Shown here: in pieces, positions 18,533 to 27,629 of the stretch
Layout of the letters: the number at the start of each line of letters is the position of its first letter
Numbering within the stretch: position 1 is the first letter of the stretch
Assembly (NCBI RefSeq): GCF_026625745.1
Contig: NZ_CP113061.1
Location: 806,001 to 870,000 of the forward strand
DNA length: 64,000 nt
Direction: 5' to 3'
Source: Asticcacaulis sp. SL142
Lineage (GTDB): Bacteria > Pseudomonadota > Alphaproteobacteria > Caulobacterales > Caulobacteraceae
Made by a program: the position numbers and the translations under genes
Notes under the pieces: generated by a model
The model's database searches: none
What the model saw: the letters and a program-made list of their open reading frames with translations, nothing else
Told to the model about the DNA's origin: nothing

Positions 18533-19951
18533 CTACTTTTCAGTCATACCGTCGGTCACGCCCGCGCCAAGACCGTCAATTGCGCGAATCACCGGCTCAA
18601 TTGTCATGCCTTTATTCTTGACGCGATCAAAGTTCTTAGCGGGATCATAAACCTCAGCCTGGGGCACCAGTTCACGCGCATTCAGGCTGCCCATAACCGC
18701 CAAAAGCTGAGATGAAGCCACATATTCGTCGCGCTGGGCATTAATCAGCGCCAACTGGGCAGACCGATATTCCTGCTCAGCATTCAACACTTCGATATTG
18801 GTGCGAAGCCCCACCTGAAACTCCATCTTGACACCTTCGGCCGCAAGCCGGGTGGCACGCACCTGCTCCAGATTGGCTGCCGTTGCCGACTTGGCCGCCA
18901 CCATCTGCGCCCAGAAAGATGAGGTATCCTGAATGACGCCGCGGCGGCTTTCTTCGACCGTCATTTTTTGCGCCGTGTGCCCTTCGGCGGCCTGACGAAT
19001 GCGTGAGGTGTTAAACCCGGCCGAAAACAGCGGAATAGAGAGCCGCAAAGTGGCTGACGCGGCATCGCGGTTATCGAGATTATTGAAATCGTTCGTCGGC
19101 GCAAACGCGCCGTAACTGGCGGATAGCCCAACCGTTGGCCCCAGATTTGAGCGGGCGGCCTTGACACGAGCCCGCGCGGCGGCCTCTGCAAACAATGCCG
19201 AGTTCAGATCAGGGTTATATTTTTCAGCCGCATTCAGCGCCAAATCAAAATCGGTGGGGATATTGGGCAGCGCCGTCTCCGGCTCCAGATTGGTCGGGGC
19301 CTGACCAACGATGGCGATATATGACGCGCGGCTGGTGTCCAGTTGCGCCTTGGCCTGAGCCAGAGATGCTTGGGATGCCGCCAGACGTGCTTCGGATTGC
19401 GCCACATCCGTGCGGGTGTTGTCGCCAACCGAGAAGCGCGCATTGGCCTCATCCAGTTGACGCTTCAAAACCTCATAATTTTCCTGACGGATGCGCAAAG
19501 CTTCCTGATCGCGGCGCACGGCGGTGTAGACCGAGATCACGTTCAACAGAACCGATTGCTCGACCGACCGCAGGCCTTCCTGCCCGGCCAGAACATCAGC
19601 CTTGGCGGCATCCAGTGTCGATACCAGCGCGCCCGACGCGAAAATCGGTTGGCTGGCGGACAGGGTCAGAGAGGTGGTTGAACGGTTGCCAGACAGATCC
19701 GGCAGGTCATTGTAACCGACATCCGCCCCGACATTCAGCGACGGCCCTAGGCTGGAACGCGCCTGCACATAGGTTTCGTCCTGCGCCCGCTGCAAAGCAC
19801 GTTGTCTTTGTATGGTCGGGTTGCTGGCATAGGCCATGGCTATGACATCCGTCAGCGTCTCAGCGGAGGCCAGTCCGGCCCAACTGCCCCCAGCCAATAG
19901 CGCCAGAACGCTTAAACCGACACGTAACCGAACAGACTTCGCACCCGACAT
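18533..19951 (-). CDS. tolC: TolC-family outer membrane efflux protein
   Basis: Forms the trimeric outer membrane channel for type I secretion or efflux. 472 residues with a signal peptide (VGLSVLALLAGGSWAGLASA) and two OEP repeats with long coiled-coil helices (QSEARLAASQASLAQAKAQL and SATAANLEQVRATRLAAEGV). FQVGLRTNIEVLNAEQEY is the typical second-repeat signature. No transporter partner genes are near. In Caulobacter the gene beside popZ is an RsaF-type channel for S-layer export; whether this one serves such a system cannot be seen here. Confidence 0.92.
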   Translation of the reverse strand: MSGAKSVRLRVGLSVLALLAGGSWAGLASAETLTDVIAMAYASNPTIQRQRALQRAQDETYVQARSSLGPSLNVGADVGYNDLPDLSGNRSTTSLTLSASQPIFASGALVSTLDAAKADVLAGQEGLRSVEQSVLLNVISVYTAVRRDQEALRIRQENYEVLKRQLDEANARFSVGDNTRTDVAQSEARLAASQASLAQAKAQLDTSRASYIAIVGQAPTNLEPETALPNIPTDFDLALNAAEKYNPDLNSALFAEAAARARVKAARSNLGPTVGLSASYGAFAPTNDFNNLDNRDAASATLRLSIPLFSAGFNTSRIRQAAEGHTAQKMTVEESRRGVIQDTSSFWAQMVAAKSATAANLEQVRATRLAAEGVKMEFQVGLRTNIEVLNAEQEYRSAQLALINAQRDEYVASSQLLAVMGSLNARELVPQAEVYDPAKNFDRVKNKGMTIEPVIRAIDGLGAGVTDGMTEK

Positions 19952-20111
19952 AAATAACTTCCCTAAAAAGATTAATGACGCGCTTACGCGTCATGCCCCT
20001 GCGCCGTTGGGCGCGAAGAACCCTTAGAGTCATCTCTGGCACAAGTTACGGTATTTGGCGAATTAAGCTTTTTTCACATTTGCCGTATGCGTGGAAATGT
20101 CACAGGCAAGC

Positions 20112-20741
20112 TCAGAAAACGAAGCTTTTGGCCTTTTCAAAGCCGGGAAGCGTAGATGGCGACGAATCGAAAACCTCACGGGCGGATACCCCGGAATCAA
20201 GCTTCGTAAAGACGGTTGCCTTACCGACAGCAGAGGTGCGCACCACCACGCCGAGACGTCCATCAATCTTAAGCGCCTTAAGCCAGGCGTCAGGGACTTC
20301 GCTTACCGCGCCTTCGATAATGATCAGGTCGTACTCACCCGCCACAGGGCTTGCAAAGGCTTGAGTCTGCGTCTTAACGCCCAGGGTTTTCAGATAAGGC
20401 TCAACAACCGCCAGGGTGCGCGCATCTTGTTCCTGCACAATTACGTTTAGGCCCGCATGAGCCAGAACCGCCCCGGCATAGGGCGCGGCAATCGCCAGAA
20501 CGCTTTCACCGGCCTTGGGCGACAGAACGTGCATCAGCTTGGAAATATCGCGGGCCTTCATCAGGTAACGGTTCGGTGCGATCATGGCCTCAACCTCGCC
20601 ATAGGCGGCAAAGCCCTGAGATTGCGCACACAAACGCTCACGTTCAACATGGCGCATAGCCCGTTGCAAAGCCATGTCGGTGACATCGTTCACACGCACC
20701 TGAGATTCGACCATATTATTGCGAGCGGCGACGTAATCCAT
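20112..20741 (-). CDS. Protein-L-isoaspartate O-methyltransferase-like protein
   Basis: A SAM-dependent methyltransferase of the PCMT family, 209 residues. MDYVAARNNMVESQVRVNDV is the start typical of the short alphaproteobacterial branch, and it has a good ribosome binding site (AGAGG, 7 bases upstream). The SAM motif is weak: GESVLAIAAPYAGAVLAHAG in place of a Gly-rich loop. LIIIEGAVSEVP replaces the canonical acidic strand. A canonical pcm lies at 44818-45474, so this copy probably has a different or regulatory role. It sits upstream of tolC on the same strand. The frame extends to 20906 but without family similarity. Confidence 0.8.
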   Translation of the reverse strand: MDYVAARNNMVESQVRVNDVTDMALQRAMRHVERERLCAQSQGFAAYGEVEAMIAPNRYLMKARDISKLMHVLSPKAGESVLAIAAPYAGAVLAHAGLNVIVQEQDARTLAVVEPYLKTLGVKTQTQAFASPVAGEYDLIIIEGAVSEVPDAWLKALKIDGRLGVVVRTSAVGKATVFTKLDSGVSAREVFDSSPSTLPGFEKAKSFVF

Positions 20742-20948
20742 GTTCAGACCTCTAAAAAACCAAGCCATACGTATGCTGGTGAAGATTCTTCGCTTATAGG
20801 CGTTCAGATGCGTTTCAGCAATTCTTACAAATACGAAAATGAGCCATAAAAAGAAGAGTTTTCCAAACAATTCTGACAGCCGCATCGCAAAATCAATTGC
20901 AGCCATGCATATGATCTGATAGCTGCACTGACCTTAAACGCTCTATGA

Positions 20949-21022
20949 GGCCTGATGGCGGAGCGGTTACGCAGCGGATTGCAAATCCGTGTAGCCCGGT
21001 TCGACTCCGGGTCAGGCCTCCA
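20949..21022 (+). tRNA. tRNA-Cys (GCA)
   Basis: A full cloverleaf: acceptor GGCCTGA pairs with TCAGGCC, the discriminator base is U as expected for Cys, and CCA is encoded. The anticodon GCA is at 20981-20983 in a 7-base loop. The T arm has GGTTCGACTCC. Confidence 0.97.
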
Positions 21023-21195
21023 ATATCCCTAAACCAAAAGCACCAAACTCTATGCATTGAGAGCCATTTTGCTGTGGCCGAAGTCTTGCTTTGCGATGCT
21101 TAACAGCACGCAGCCATACCATAACATTACAAAAACAATCTTTAGTTGTAATTTTATTGAAATGGTCGCAAAATATATATTCGCATAGAGATACC
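21023..21195 (+). other. Spacer between tRNA-Cys and SGNH hydrolase gene
   Basis: About 170 bases rich in A and T towards the 3' end, which must carry the hydrolase promoter. No clear terminator follows the tRNA and no coding frame is convincing. Confidence 0.5.
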
Positions 21196-21921
21196 ATGCC
21201 CACCTCATCACTGCCCGCACCCGCACTTCCCTTCAAGGGTCTCCCCCACCGCCTGCATATGGCGTGGTTGATTCTTCCTGCCCTTATTTCGGCCACAGCC
21301 CTGGCTGGCGCGGTCGGATGGAAGTTAGGCACGGATAATGGCTGGGAAACGGCTCAGAAAAACCAGCCCATCGCCCATTTCCCGCAAAGGCTTAACGCCA
21401 TAAAATCGCAAGCCGGTCAGATGGAAGCCAAGACCATTGTTCTGGGCGACAGCCTGACTGAGTTTGCCAGACTTAACGACCTGTGCGGTCAGCCCGTGCT
21501 TAATGCTGGCGTCAGCGGCGCCACGATTCAGGACACCGCAGGCTGGAGCGATGACGTTATAGCCTCTTCCGCCCGACCAGAGCGCCTGATTTTTGCCCTT
21601 GGCACCAATAATGCCAAGACCTACCTGGTGAAGGCGCAACCGGTTGAGCAAACGCTTTCAGCCTATCGCACGCTCATCACTCGCTATAAGGGCTATGACA
21701 TTGCGATTGCGACCATACCTAATATCGGAGCCGCAGCCGCAGATCGTTTTGATCAAGCCTATATCGACCGCCTGAACGCGGGTATTCGCACTTTGGCCAC
21801 TGAGACCGGCGCAACGCTTATTGAACTGGGCCACCCCGTTCCCACCCGCGACGGTGTGCACTTACAGCCCAGCGCTTACAGCCTCTGGAGCACGCAAATG
21901 GCCGGCGTTTGCAAGGCATAA
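21196..21921 (+). CDS. Membrane-anchored SGNH/GDSL hydrolase
   Basis: About 241 residues. One N-terminal hydrophobic helix (LILPALISATALAGAVGW) is followed by an SGNH-hydrolase domain facing the periplasm. The nucleophile Ser is in IVLGDSLTEFA (block I), the oxyanion Gly in LNAGVSGATIQD, the Asn in FALGTNNAKT, and the catalytic Asp-His pair in RDGVHLQPSAY near the C-terminus. All four blocks are in order, so it should be active as an esterase or acetylesterase. The substrate is unknown. The frame opens at 21091, but MPTSSLPAP is a better start. It stands alone after tRNA-Cys. Confidence 0.82.
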   Translation: MPTSSLPAPALPFKGLPHRLHMAWLILPALISATALAGAVGWKLGTDNGWETAQKNQPIAHFPQRLNAIKSQAGQMEAKTIVLGDSLTEFARLNDLCGQPVLNAGVSGATIQDTAGWSDDVIASSARPERLIFALGTNNAKTYLVKAQPVEQTLSAYRTLITRYKGYDIAIATIPNIGAAAADRFDQAYIDRLNAGIRTLATETGATLIELGHPVPTRDGVHLQPSAYSLWSTQMAGVCKA

Positions 21922-22052
21922 TCGGCGCCCATGACAATGATTGATTTAAATTATAACGCCGATACGATATTCATGTTTCATTAACTCAAATCAGTCAGAC
22001 AGGTATTGTCTTTGCTTTCTTAAAGACACCCACCATCACCAAACTTTATAAG

Positions 22053-22080
22053 GCCCGAAGGTTTTCTTCGGGCTTTTTTT
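22053..22080 (+). terminator. Intrinsic terminator
   Basis: GCCCGAAG (22053-22060) and CTTCGGGC (22066-22073) form an 8-bp stem with a 5-base loop, followed by seven T. It is about 130 bases after the hydrolase stop. Those 130 bases hold no evident gene, so this is either a long 3' UTR or the end of a small unrecognised transcript. Confidence 0.88.
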
Positions 22081-22174
22081 ATGCGTTGAAGGAGATTGAG
22101 CCGGAGCAAAACGGGCAAGCGAGCGCACGATTTGCTCACAGGACAGCCGCTAACAATTTTCAGGATAAATGCGC

Positions 22175-22250
22175 TGGCTCCCCGGACAGGACTCGAACCT
22201 GTGACAAGTCGATTAACAGTCGACTGCTCTACCAACTGAGCTACCGGGGA
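22175..22250 (-). tRNA. tRNA-Asn (GTT)
   Basis: On the minus strand acceptor TCCCCGG pairs with CCGGGGA, with discriminator G and encoded CCA. The D arm reads TAGCTCAGTTGGTAGAGC and the anticodon GTT lies at 22217-22215. The T arm has AGGTTCGAGTCCT. Confidence 0.97.
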
Positions 22251-22366
22251 ATGTTTGTAGCAGCGAAGGAGCGCCCTATAGCAAGCTGTCTGGCCAGGAC
22301 GCAAGGCCTAAGTTTCAAATTATCCACGAATTTGAATTTTCCGCTGTGGCCTCTACGTTCAAGGCC

Positions 22367-23137
22367 CTAATAAACCATGGTGGTTTGCGAGCCGCCCCCC
22401 GGCAAGAGCCAGTGAACCTTCCATGCGGCCTCAGTAGGCTGTATCGAATCCATTTCCCCAGGCTCCGCCAGCAACTCGACCGTACGGGCATCAACGGCAC
22501 CTTCCGATTGCGCCGTAAGCATAACGGCCTGCCCCACCAGGCTCTGCCGTAATGGCAATATAGCGCTGTAAAGCCCCGCCTCATCGGCCTTAACGCGCGC
22601 AACATCTGCACCGTTGACCCCCAGAGCCACCACAGCCCCGGCCTTAGTACGCCCGGCAACCGCCACACCGCCAAGGCCGTCATAATCCACAACGGCCAAA
22701 AGCGGCGCATGGGGCGATAGAGGCAGGCTTGGGGATCCCGAACGCATGAAGACAGCCCGCTCTGGCTGTCCGGTCGGCACGAACAGACGTCCCTCTGCTT
22801 TCATCAGCCGGCCGGAGTCTTCCATCGACAGATCATAGAGATTACCATTAACATCATTGGGCAACTCAGCCTCAAACTCGCCGCGCGTGTTGGCCGTTAC
22901 CCCGAAAGCCTGCCCTTGTCGGCTGGTCAGACGTACCCGTCCATCCGGGCGGGCAACACCACTGATTTTGACAACACCATTACCGCCGATCGTAACCTTA
23001 AGTATTTCAGGGGCGCGGATGTAGCCCATATTCGTCGCCAGAAAGGGGCCGTCCGCGTCATCTTGCGGATTACCTTTCTGGCAGCCGGCCACTATCACCA
23101 GGGCAAGGCAAAGTAAGCCTTTCGTGAGCGACCTCAT
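22367..23137 (-). CDS. Putative lipoprotein of unknown function
   Basis: About 256 residues from the ATG at 23137. A lipoprotein signal ends in the lipobox IVAGC (LALVIVAGCQKG), so it is anchored by a lipidated Cys. The body looks all-beta, with two repeated stretches that may be small Ig- or carboxypeptidase-regulatory-like domains (VKISGVARPDGRVRLTS and VAVAGRTKAGAVVALGVNG). I do not recognise a catalytic motif. The frame is open to a GTG at 23194, but that would put the signal peptide 19 residues in. It lies between tRNA-Asn and the divergent LOG-family gene. Confidence 0.65.
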   Translation of the reverse strand: MRSLTKGLLCLALVIVAGCQKGNPQDDADGPFLATNMGYIRAPEILKVTIGGNGVVKISGVARPDGRVRLTSRQGQAFGVTANTRGEFEAELPNDVNGNLYDLSMEDSGRLMKAEGRLFVPTGQPERAVFMRSGSPSLPLSPHAPLLAVVDYDGLGGVAVAGRTKAGAVVALGVNGADVARVKADEAGLYSAILPLRQSLVGQAVMLTAQSEGAVDARTVELLAEPGEMDSIQPTEAAWKVHWLLPGGGSQTTMVY

Positions 23138-23285
23138 AGCAATGTGACGGGCGGTCAGGGTCATGGGTGTCAATGATAGAGTAACGATCCCCACATGAAA
23201 ATAGCCCCCGACCGCATCGAAACCAATTTAAGTCTTTTAATTTTAAGCTTGCCCATTTTAAGATAGCCCAAACGATTGGAATGAC

Positions 23286-23876
23286 ATGACGCATCAGAAT
23301 ATTAAAACGATCTGCCTATATTGCGGGTCGTCAAATGGCAAAGACCCGGCCTATGTTAAGGCCGCTCAGGAATTTGGCACGCTGCTGGCACAGACGGGAT
23401 TGAAACTGGTATATGGCGGTGGTGATGTTGGCCTGATGGGGGCTGCCGCCCGCGCCGCCTATGACGCCGGTGGTCAGGTCAAAGGCATTATGCCGCGCTT
23501 TCTGCGCACCCGTGAGCGCCTGTTTGACGAAGTCGAAACCGTCGTTGTCGAATCAATGCATGAGCGCAAGATGCTGATGTTTGAGGACTCGGATGCATTC
23601 GTCGTGTTTCCGGGTGGCGTTGGCACGCTCGAGGAAGTTATTGAGCTTTTGTCGTGGCGGCGGCTGGATCTGCACAAAAAGCCGATCATTTTCTTTAATC
23701 TGAATGGCTATTGGGACCCGTTCTTTGCCATGGTCAGCCATACGCTTGCTGAGGGCTTTACCCCGGAGGCCTTCCTGAAAACCTATATGAGCGTCGACAA
23801 GGTTTCCGACATTCTCAAAGCGGTGAGCTATATGTCGACTCAGGATGAAGATATCGATACGCGCAAAGTTCTGTGA
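23286..23876 (+). CDS. LOG-family nucleoside 5'-monophosphate phosphoribohydrolase
   Basis: A Rossmann-fold protein of 196 residues (TIGR00730). ICLYCGSSNGKDPAY opens the fold, LVYGGGDVGLMGAAA is the nucleotide site, ESMHERKMLMFEDSDAFV carries the catalytic Arg, and FPGGVGTLEEVIELLSW is the PGGxGTxxE signature. The family splits the N-glycosidic bond of nucleotides such as AMP or cytokinin riboside phosphate. In bacteria it is mostly nucleotide housekeeping. Single gene. Confidence 0.92.
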   Translation: MTHQNIKTICLYCGSSNGKDPAYVKAAQEFGTLLAQTGLKLVYGGGDVGLMGAAARAAYDAGGQVKGIMPRFLRTRERLFDEVETVVVESMHERKMLMFEDSDAFVVFPGGVGTLEEVIELLSWRRLDLHKKPIIFFNLNGYWDPFFAMVSHTLAEGFTPEAFLKTYMSVDKVSDILKAVSYMSTQDEDIDTRKVL

Positions 23877-23899
23877 AATCATTCACTTGCGAAACGCAA

Positions 23900-24355
23900 T
23901 TAATTCGCATTGCATGACTTATAGGTGAAATCAACACTGCGGGATTGGCCGTTTACAACGCCCTCAATACGCGCCAAAAGTCCATTCTGAGCCTTTCGAT
24001 ACATAACGCGCTGGGGAAAATCATGGGCGAGGTTCTCGAAAACCACCTCACCCTCGGCTTGAGATTTCACCGGAAAGCTGGCCTCCACCTGCCCTAATGG
24101 GATCGCCGTGAAGGTCAGCACACCGGCAACCGCCTCAATGCGCATATGCTCATAATTGCGTAATTTTCCTGCGCGCATCGTCTTGCCCGCGCCCATAAGC
24201 ACACCGCCGGACCCCGTGGTCCAATACTCTTCGACCACACGATCACCGTCCGCCTGAACCCAGCACCCGGTTAGCCAGCTTAAGTCCCCAACACCTTCGG
24301 CATTGGCAACACCGCTTAAAGCTGCAAAGCCAATTGCAATCAGCAAGCCCTTCAT
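23900..24355 (-). CDS. Exported DUF6265-type protein
   Basis: 151 residues with a signal peptide (LLIAIGFAALSGVANA). The core begins LSWLTGCWVQADGDRVVEEYW and continues with GGVLMGAGKTMRAGKLRNYE, a beta-rich, lipocalin-like pattern that I associate with DUF6265. FENLAHDFPQRVMYRK is the most conserved-looking segment. Function unknown. It precedes gltX on the same strand downstream, with a gap of about 60 bases between gltX and it. Confidence 0.7.
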   Translation of the reverse strand: MKGLLIAIGFAALSGVANAEGVGDLSWLTGCWVQADGDRVVEEYWTTGSGGVLMGAGKTMRAGKLRNYEHMRIEAVAGVLTFTAIPLGQVEASFPVKSQAEGEVVFENLAHDFPQRVMYRKAQNGLLARIEGVVNGQSRSVDFTYKSCNAN

Positions 24356-24417
24356 CGCACCCTCCGTTTTCAGTCAGGGTAACGCTCTTGATGCCCATCT
24401 GCCAAGGCATTTAGCGC

Positions 24418-25764
24418 TTAGGCCGCCGCCCCCAAGCGCTTGGCGATCTTTTCACGGCCAATCAGGAACGATAACGCCCCCATGTCGGGCCCATGCGGTT
24501 TGCCGGTCAGAGCCAGACGTAACGGCATAAACAGGGTCTTGCCCTTGGCGCCGGTAGCGTCCTTAATGGTCGCCGTCCACGCGCTCCAGCTATCGCGGCC
24601 ATAGGGATCAGGCAGCAGCTCCAGCGCCTTGGCGGCAAAGCCCGCGTCTTCGATGACCGTAGGCACATCATCGCGGACAATCGCAGCCCATTCAACGACC
24701 TCAGCAAACTTATGCAGGTTCGGCTTTATGGTATCCCAGAATAACTCGCCCAGATCGGCGCTTAGCGCTTCCAGACGGGGCTTCGCCTCGGCATAAGGCA
24801 TAACTTGCAAAACGCCGGCGTTTAGCCGCATCAGATCGTCAAAGTCATAACGCGCAGGCGCACGGCCCATCTTGGTGAAATCCTGCGCCTCGGCCAAAAC
24901 TTCCAAAGACGCCGCAACCTCCAGAGGATCGGACGTGCCAATCTTGGCCAGATGCGATGCAATCGCCAAGGGTTCTAAACCATCCTCACGCATCTGCGAA
25001 ATCGACATGGACCCCAAACGTTTAGACAGGCCCTCACCGTCTGCCCCGACCAGCAAGGTCATATGGGCAAAAGTGGGCAGAGGTGCGCCTCCGAAAAAGG
25101 CCGATAAGGCCTCAAAAATCTCGATCTGAGTGCCGGTATTGGCGACATGATCTTCTCCGCGGATGACGTGGGTGATCTTCATATCAATGTCATCGACCAC
25201 CGACGGCAGGGTGTAGAGAAACGCACCGTCTTCGCGGATCAGCACCGGATCAGACATGGAGGTCGTATCGACTTCGCAATGACCGCGCACCAGATCTTCC
25301 CAGGCGACGCGCTTGCCATCCAGCTTAAAGCGCCAGTGCGGCTTGCGGCCTTCGGCTTCAAAGGCGGCCTTTTCAGCCTCGGTCAGATTTAGTGCGGCAC
25401 GGTCGTAGACGGGCGGCAGGCCGCGCGATAGCTGCACCTTGCGGCGGCGATCCAGTTCATCGGCAGTTTCATAGCAGGCATATATGCGGCCATCGGCTTT
25501 CAGCGCATCGGCAGCCTTTTGATAAATATCAAAGCGCTTGGACTGATTATAGCGCTCATCCCAGTTGAGCCCCAGCCACTTAAGGTCGGTCTCGATCAGG
25601 TCTTCATTTTCCTTGGTGGAGCGCTCAAGGTCAGTATCATCAATCCGCAGGACGAATAATCCCTGATGCTTCTTTGCGAACAGCCAGTTGATCAGGGCGG
25701 CGCGAACATTGCCCGCATGGATGCGGCCAGTCGGTGACGGAGCGAAACGAACCTTAACGGTCAT
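24418..25764 (-). CDS. gltX: Glutamyl-tRNA synthetase
   Basis: Class I synthetase that charges tRNA-Glu, 448 residues. HIGH equivalent: FAPSPTGRIHAGNVRAALIN at the N-terminus. KMSKS equivalent: EGLSKRLGSMS. VLRIDDTDLERS binds glutamate and HVIRGEDHVANT precedes the KMSKS loop. The C-terminal anticodon-binding domain is a little short. Many alphaproteobacteria carry two gltX copies, one often also charging tRNA-Gln; which this is cannot be decided from the sequence alone. Confidence 0.95.
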   Translation of the reverse strand: MTVKVRFAPSPTGRIHAGNVRAALINWLFAKKHQGLFVLRIDDTDLERSTKENEDLIETDLKWLGLNWDERYNQSKRFDIYQKAADALKADGRIYACYETADELDRRRKVQLSRGLPPVYDRAALNLTEAEKAAFEAEGRKPHWRFKLDGKRVAWEDLVRGHCEVDTTSMSDPVLIREDGAFLYTLPSVVDDIDMKITHVIRGEDHVANTGTQIEIFEALSAFFGGAPLPTFAHMTLLVGADGEGLSKRLGSMSISQMREDGLEPLAIASHLAKIGTSDPLEVAASLEVLAEAQDFTKMGRAPARYDFDDLMRLNAGVLQVMPYAEAKPRLEALSADLGELFWDTIKPNLHKFAEVVEWAAIVRDDVPTVIEDAGFAAKALELLPDPYGRDSWSAWTATIKDATGAKGKTLFMPLRLALTGKPHGPDMGALSFLIGREKIAKRLGAAA

Positions 25765-25846
25765 GGGCGTAATGTCTCTGGGTTACTGTCGAAATTGAGA
25801 CATTCCCATACGCTGTCACACATTGAGTTTAAAGGGCCAAAAGTTT

Positions 25847-26245
25847 TTATTGTCCCCATTTAACAAACAGCTTTAGCCCTTTACCCGCGACAAGAGGTTC
25901 CCCCGCGACCTTGGATTTGACCGTCGCGGTTTTCATGAGTTCAAGCGTAGCGGTTCCAAACCCTAAGCCTTCGGGCGTTTCGCGAATCATTTCGCATTCC
26001 GTAACGCGGCCATGGTCATCCCAATCACATGAAACCAAAACTGAGCCGGGCTGATTGCGTTGCTTGGCCACGGTTGGATAATTCCGCTTCATGCGCTCAT
26101 ACGGCACATGATCCCACGTCACCGGCAATTCTGGCAAAGCCTGACGAGCGGACGGTACAGGATCGACGGTTGGCGACGCGGCCCACAAAGGCGAGGCTCC
26201 GCCAACCATAGCCATTGCCGCCAAGATCAAAATTTTCCTGAACAT
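25847..26245 (-). CDS. Periplasmic TonB C-terminal domain-like protein
   Basis: 132 residues: signal peptide (KILILAAMAMVGGASPLWA) and a short TonB-C fold with NYPTVAKQRNQPGSVLVSC, WDDHGRVTECEMIRETP and FGTATLELMKTATV. There is no proline-rich spacer and no membrane anchor left after cleavage, so it is not a canonical energy transducer. It may bind envelope proteins. It is on the same strand as gltX and dksA but separated from both. Two Cys could form a disulfide. Confidence 0.7.
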   Translation of the reverse strand: MFRKILILAAMAMVGGASPLWAASPTVDPVPSARQALPELPVTWDHVPYERMKRNYPTVAKQRNQPGSVLVSCDWDDHGRVTECEMIRETPEGLGFGTATLELMKTATVKSKVAGEPLVAGKGLKLFVKWGQ

Positions 26246-26281
26246 CCGGCCTCCAGTTCTACTTTTCTATAAGTAAACCAG

Positions 26282-26303
26282 AGCTTGCGCCTTCCGGCAA
26301 GCT
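26282..26303 (-). terminator. Hairpin at dksA stop, possible terminator
   Basis: AGCTTGC and GCAAGCT form a perfect 7-bp stem with an 8-base loop that overlaps the stop codon of dksA. The following T content (CTGGTTTACTT) is weak. Confidence 0.45.
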
Positions 26304-26731
26304 TAGTCGTCGCGGTGGACGCGCTCACGACGCTCATGACGCTCCTGAGCCTCGATGCTTAAGGTCGCGGTCGGGCGGGCTTCAAGTCGGGCCAGACCGA
26401 TAGGCTCACCGGTTTCTTCGCAAAAGCCGTAAGATTGATCATCAACGCGACTGATGGCTTCTTCGATCTTGGAGATCAGCTTGCGTTGACGGTCACGGGT
26501 ACGCAGTTCCAGCGCACGATCCGATTCCGATGACGCGCGGTCTACCAGGTCGGGATGATTTTCGGTTTCTTTTTGCATGGTGTTGACGGTCTCTTTCGAG
26601 CCGCGCAGGATATCTTCTTTCCATTCCACCAGCTTTTTACGGAAATAGGCTAACTGACGATCGTTCATATACTCTTCGCCGTCAGACGGTTTGTAACCCT
26701 CACCCTTAACCTGAATATCGAGTGTACTCAT
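26303..26731 (-). CDS. dksA: RNA polymerase-binding transcription factor DksA
   Basis: DksA binds the secondary channel of RNA polymerase and works with ppGpp. 142 residues. The coiled-coil tip shows DRASSESDRALELRTRDRQR, with the acidic tip residues preserved. The C-terminal zinc-finger region reads YGFCEETGEPIGLARLEARP: one Cys remains and the other zinc ligands are replaced, as in other alphaproteobacterial DksA proteins, so no zinc is expected. It sits downstream of fliX, as in Caulobacter. Confidence 0.94.
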   Translation of the reverse strand: MSTLDIQVKGEGYKPSDGEEYMNDRQLAYFRKKLVEWKEDILRGSKETVNTMQKETENHPDLVDRASSESDRALELRTRDRQRKLISKIEEAISRVDDQSYGFCEETGEPIGLARLEARPTATLSIEAQERHERRERVHRDD

Positions 26732-26965
26732 AAGACCTGCACTCCGAATCTAACTGTTAAGTCCCCAAAGGTCCTAACAGACCCCAAACCATTTAGCTCC
26801 GGCTGCAAACATCGCGCCACAAACCGGACAGCCCTTTTTTAGGCGGCTTATAGACACCGGAATAAGACGATTCAATGACTTTACGCAGGATTTTTTCACA
26901 AGGGAGACAATAGGTCGCCTCAGTGAGACGCCTTATGCAACTAAACCCTTCATTGCAATGCAGAT

Positions 26966-27403
26966 TTAACTCAGGCCGCGCTTAGCCAGTTCAACCAGCG
27001 CCCGCGTTTCAATATGATCCAGAACCGCCTGAAGCTTTTCATCCTCGACCGCTTCGCGCCGATCCGCGATCATGGTTTTGAGATTAAGCAGCGTGGAATC
27101 CGCCAGAGTGCCGTCCAGAAGCGAGACCTTAACGTCCTCCAGCACATCCAGAATGTCATTGGCCCGGCGGATCTGACGACGACGACGGCCCGTCAGTACG
27201 TCTTCTTCGGCCTGCAATGCCAAAAGCGCATCAATGCCGCCCACACCAAAGGCCCCGGCAGCAGGTGCCGCTCCGGCAGCCGATCCCGCACTTTGCGCTG
27301 AACTTCCTTTCGATAGGGAAAATCCATCACCACCGGTACGCTTGACGCCGCCTGTAGTCGCCGAAGCGCCTAAACCTTGAGAAGGATTGATCCTGAGCGT
27401 CAT
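26966..27403 (-). CDS. fliX: Flagellar assembly regulator FliX
   Basis: FliX links early flagellar basal-body assembly to the sigma-54 activator FlbD in Caulobacter. 145 residues from MTLRINPSQGLG. The N-terminal third is low-complexity Gly/Ser/Ala, then VGGIDALLALQAEEDVLTGR and the helical C-terminus with LDVLEDVKVSLLDGTL and LDHIETRALVELAKRG. The frame runs on to 27577, but that part has no similarity to the family. It is divergent from flgI, as in Caulobacter. A degenerate CtrA-like box (TAAC-N7-TTAA, 27527-27541) lies upstream. Confidence 0.9.
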   Translation of the reverse strand: MTLRINPSQGLGASATTGGVKRTGGDGFSLSKGSSAQSAGSAAGAAPAAGAFGVGGIDALLALQAEEDVLTGRRRRQIRRANDILDVLEDVKVSLLDGTLADSTLLNLKTMIADRREAVEDEKLQAVLDHIETRALVELAKRGLS

Positions 27404-27629
27404 CGCCAAAAACACCTGTACTATGGATGAAATATGCTCAGGCCTTATGCCTGCTTTCAAAAAGCGTCCGCTTTCGAGGCGCGGGATCATACCCCTGCAC
27501 CATGGGTCAATATTTCCCCCTGATGGTAACTTTGGCGTTAATATCCGGGCAATTTTTTCCCCACACGGCCGCAGCACGCCAATTAACCAATTTTATCACT
27601 GATTTTATTGGAAAAATTCACAGCCCAAG

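Noticed and set aside
22020-22370. Open frames on both strands across tRNA-Asn, with VAQLVEQ...GSSPVRGA and SPDRTRTCD-like translations
   Set aside because: These are the well-known false ORFs produced by translating a tRNA gene.
26880-26960. AGGCGTCTCA...TGAGGCGACCT as a fliX terminator
   Set aside because: The arms pair imperfectly and there is no T tract.
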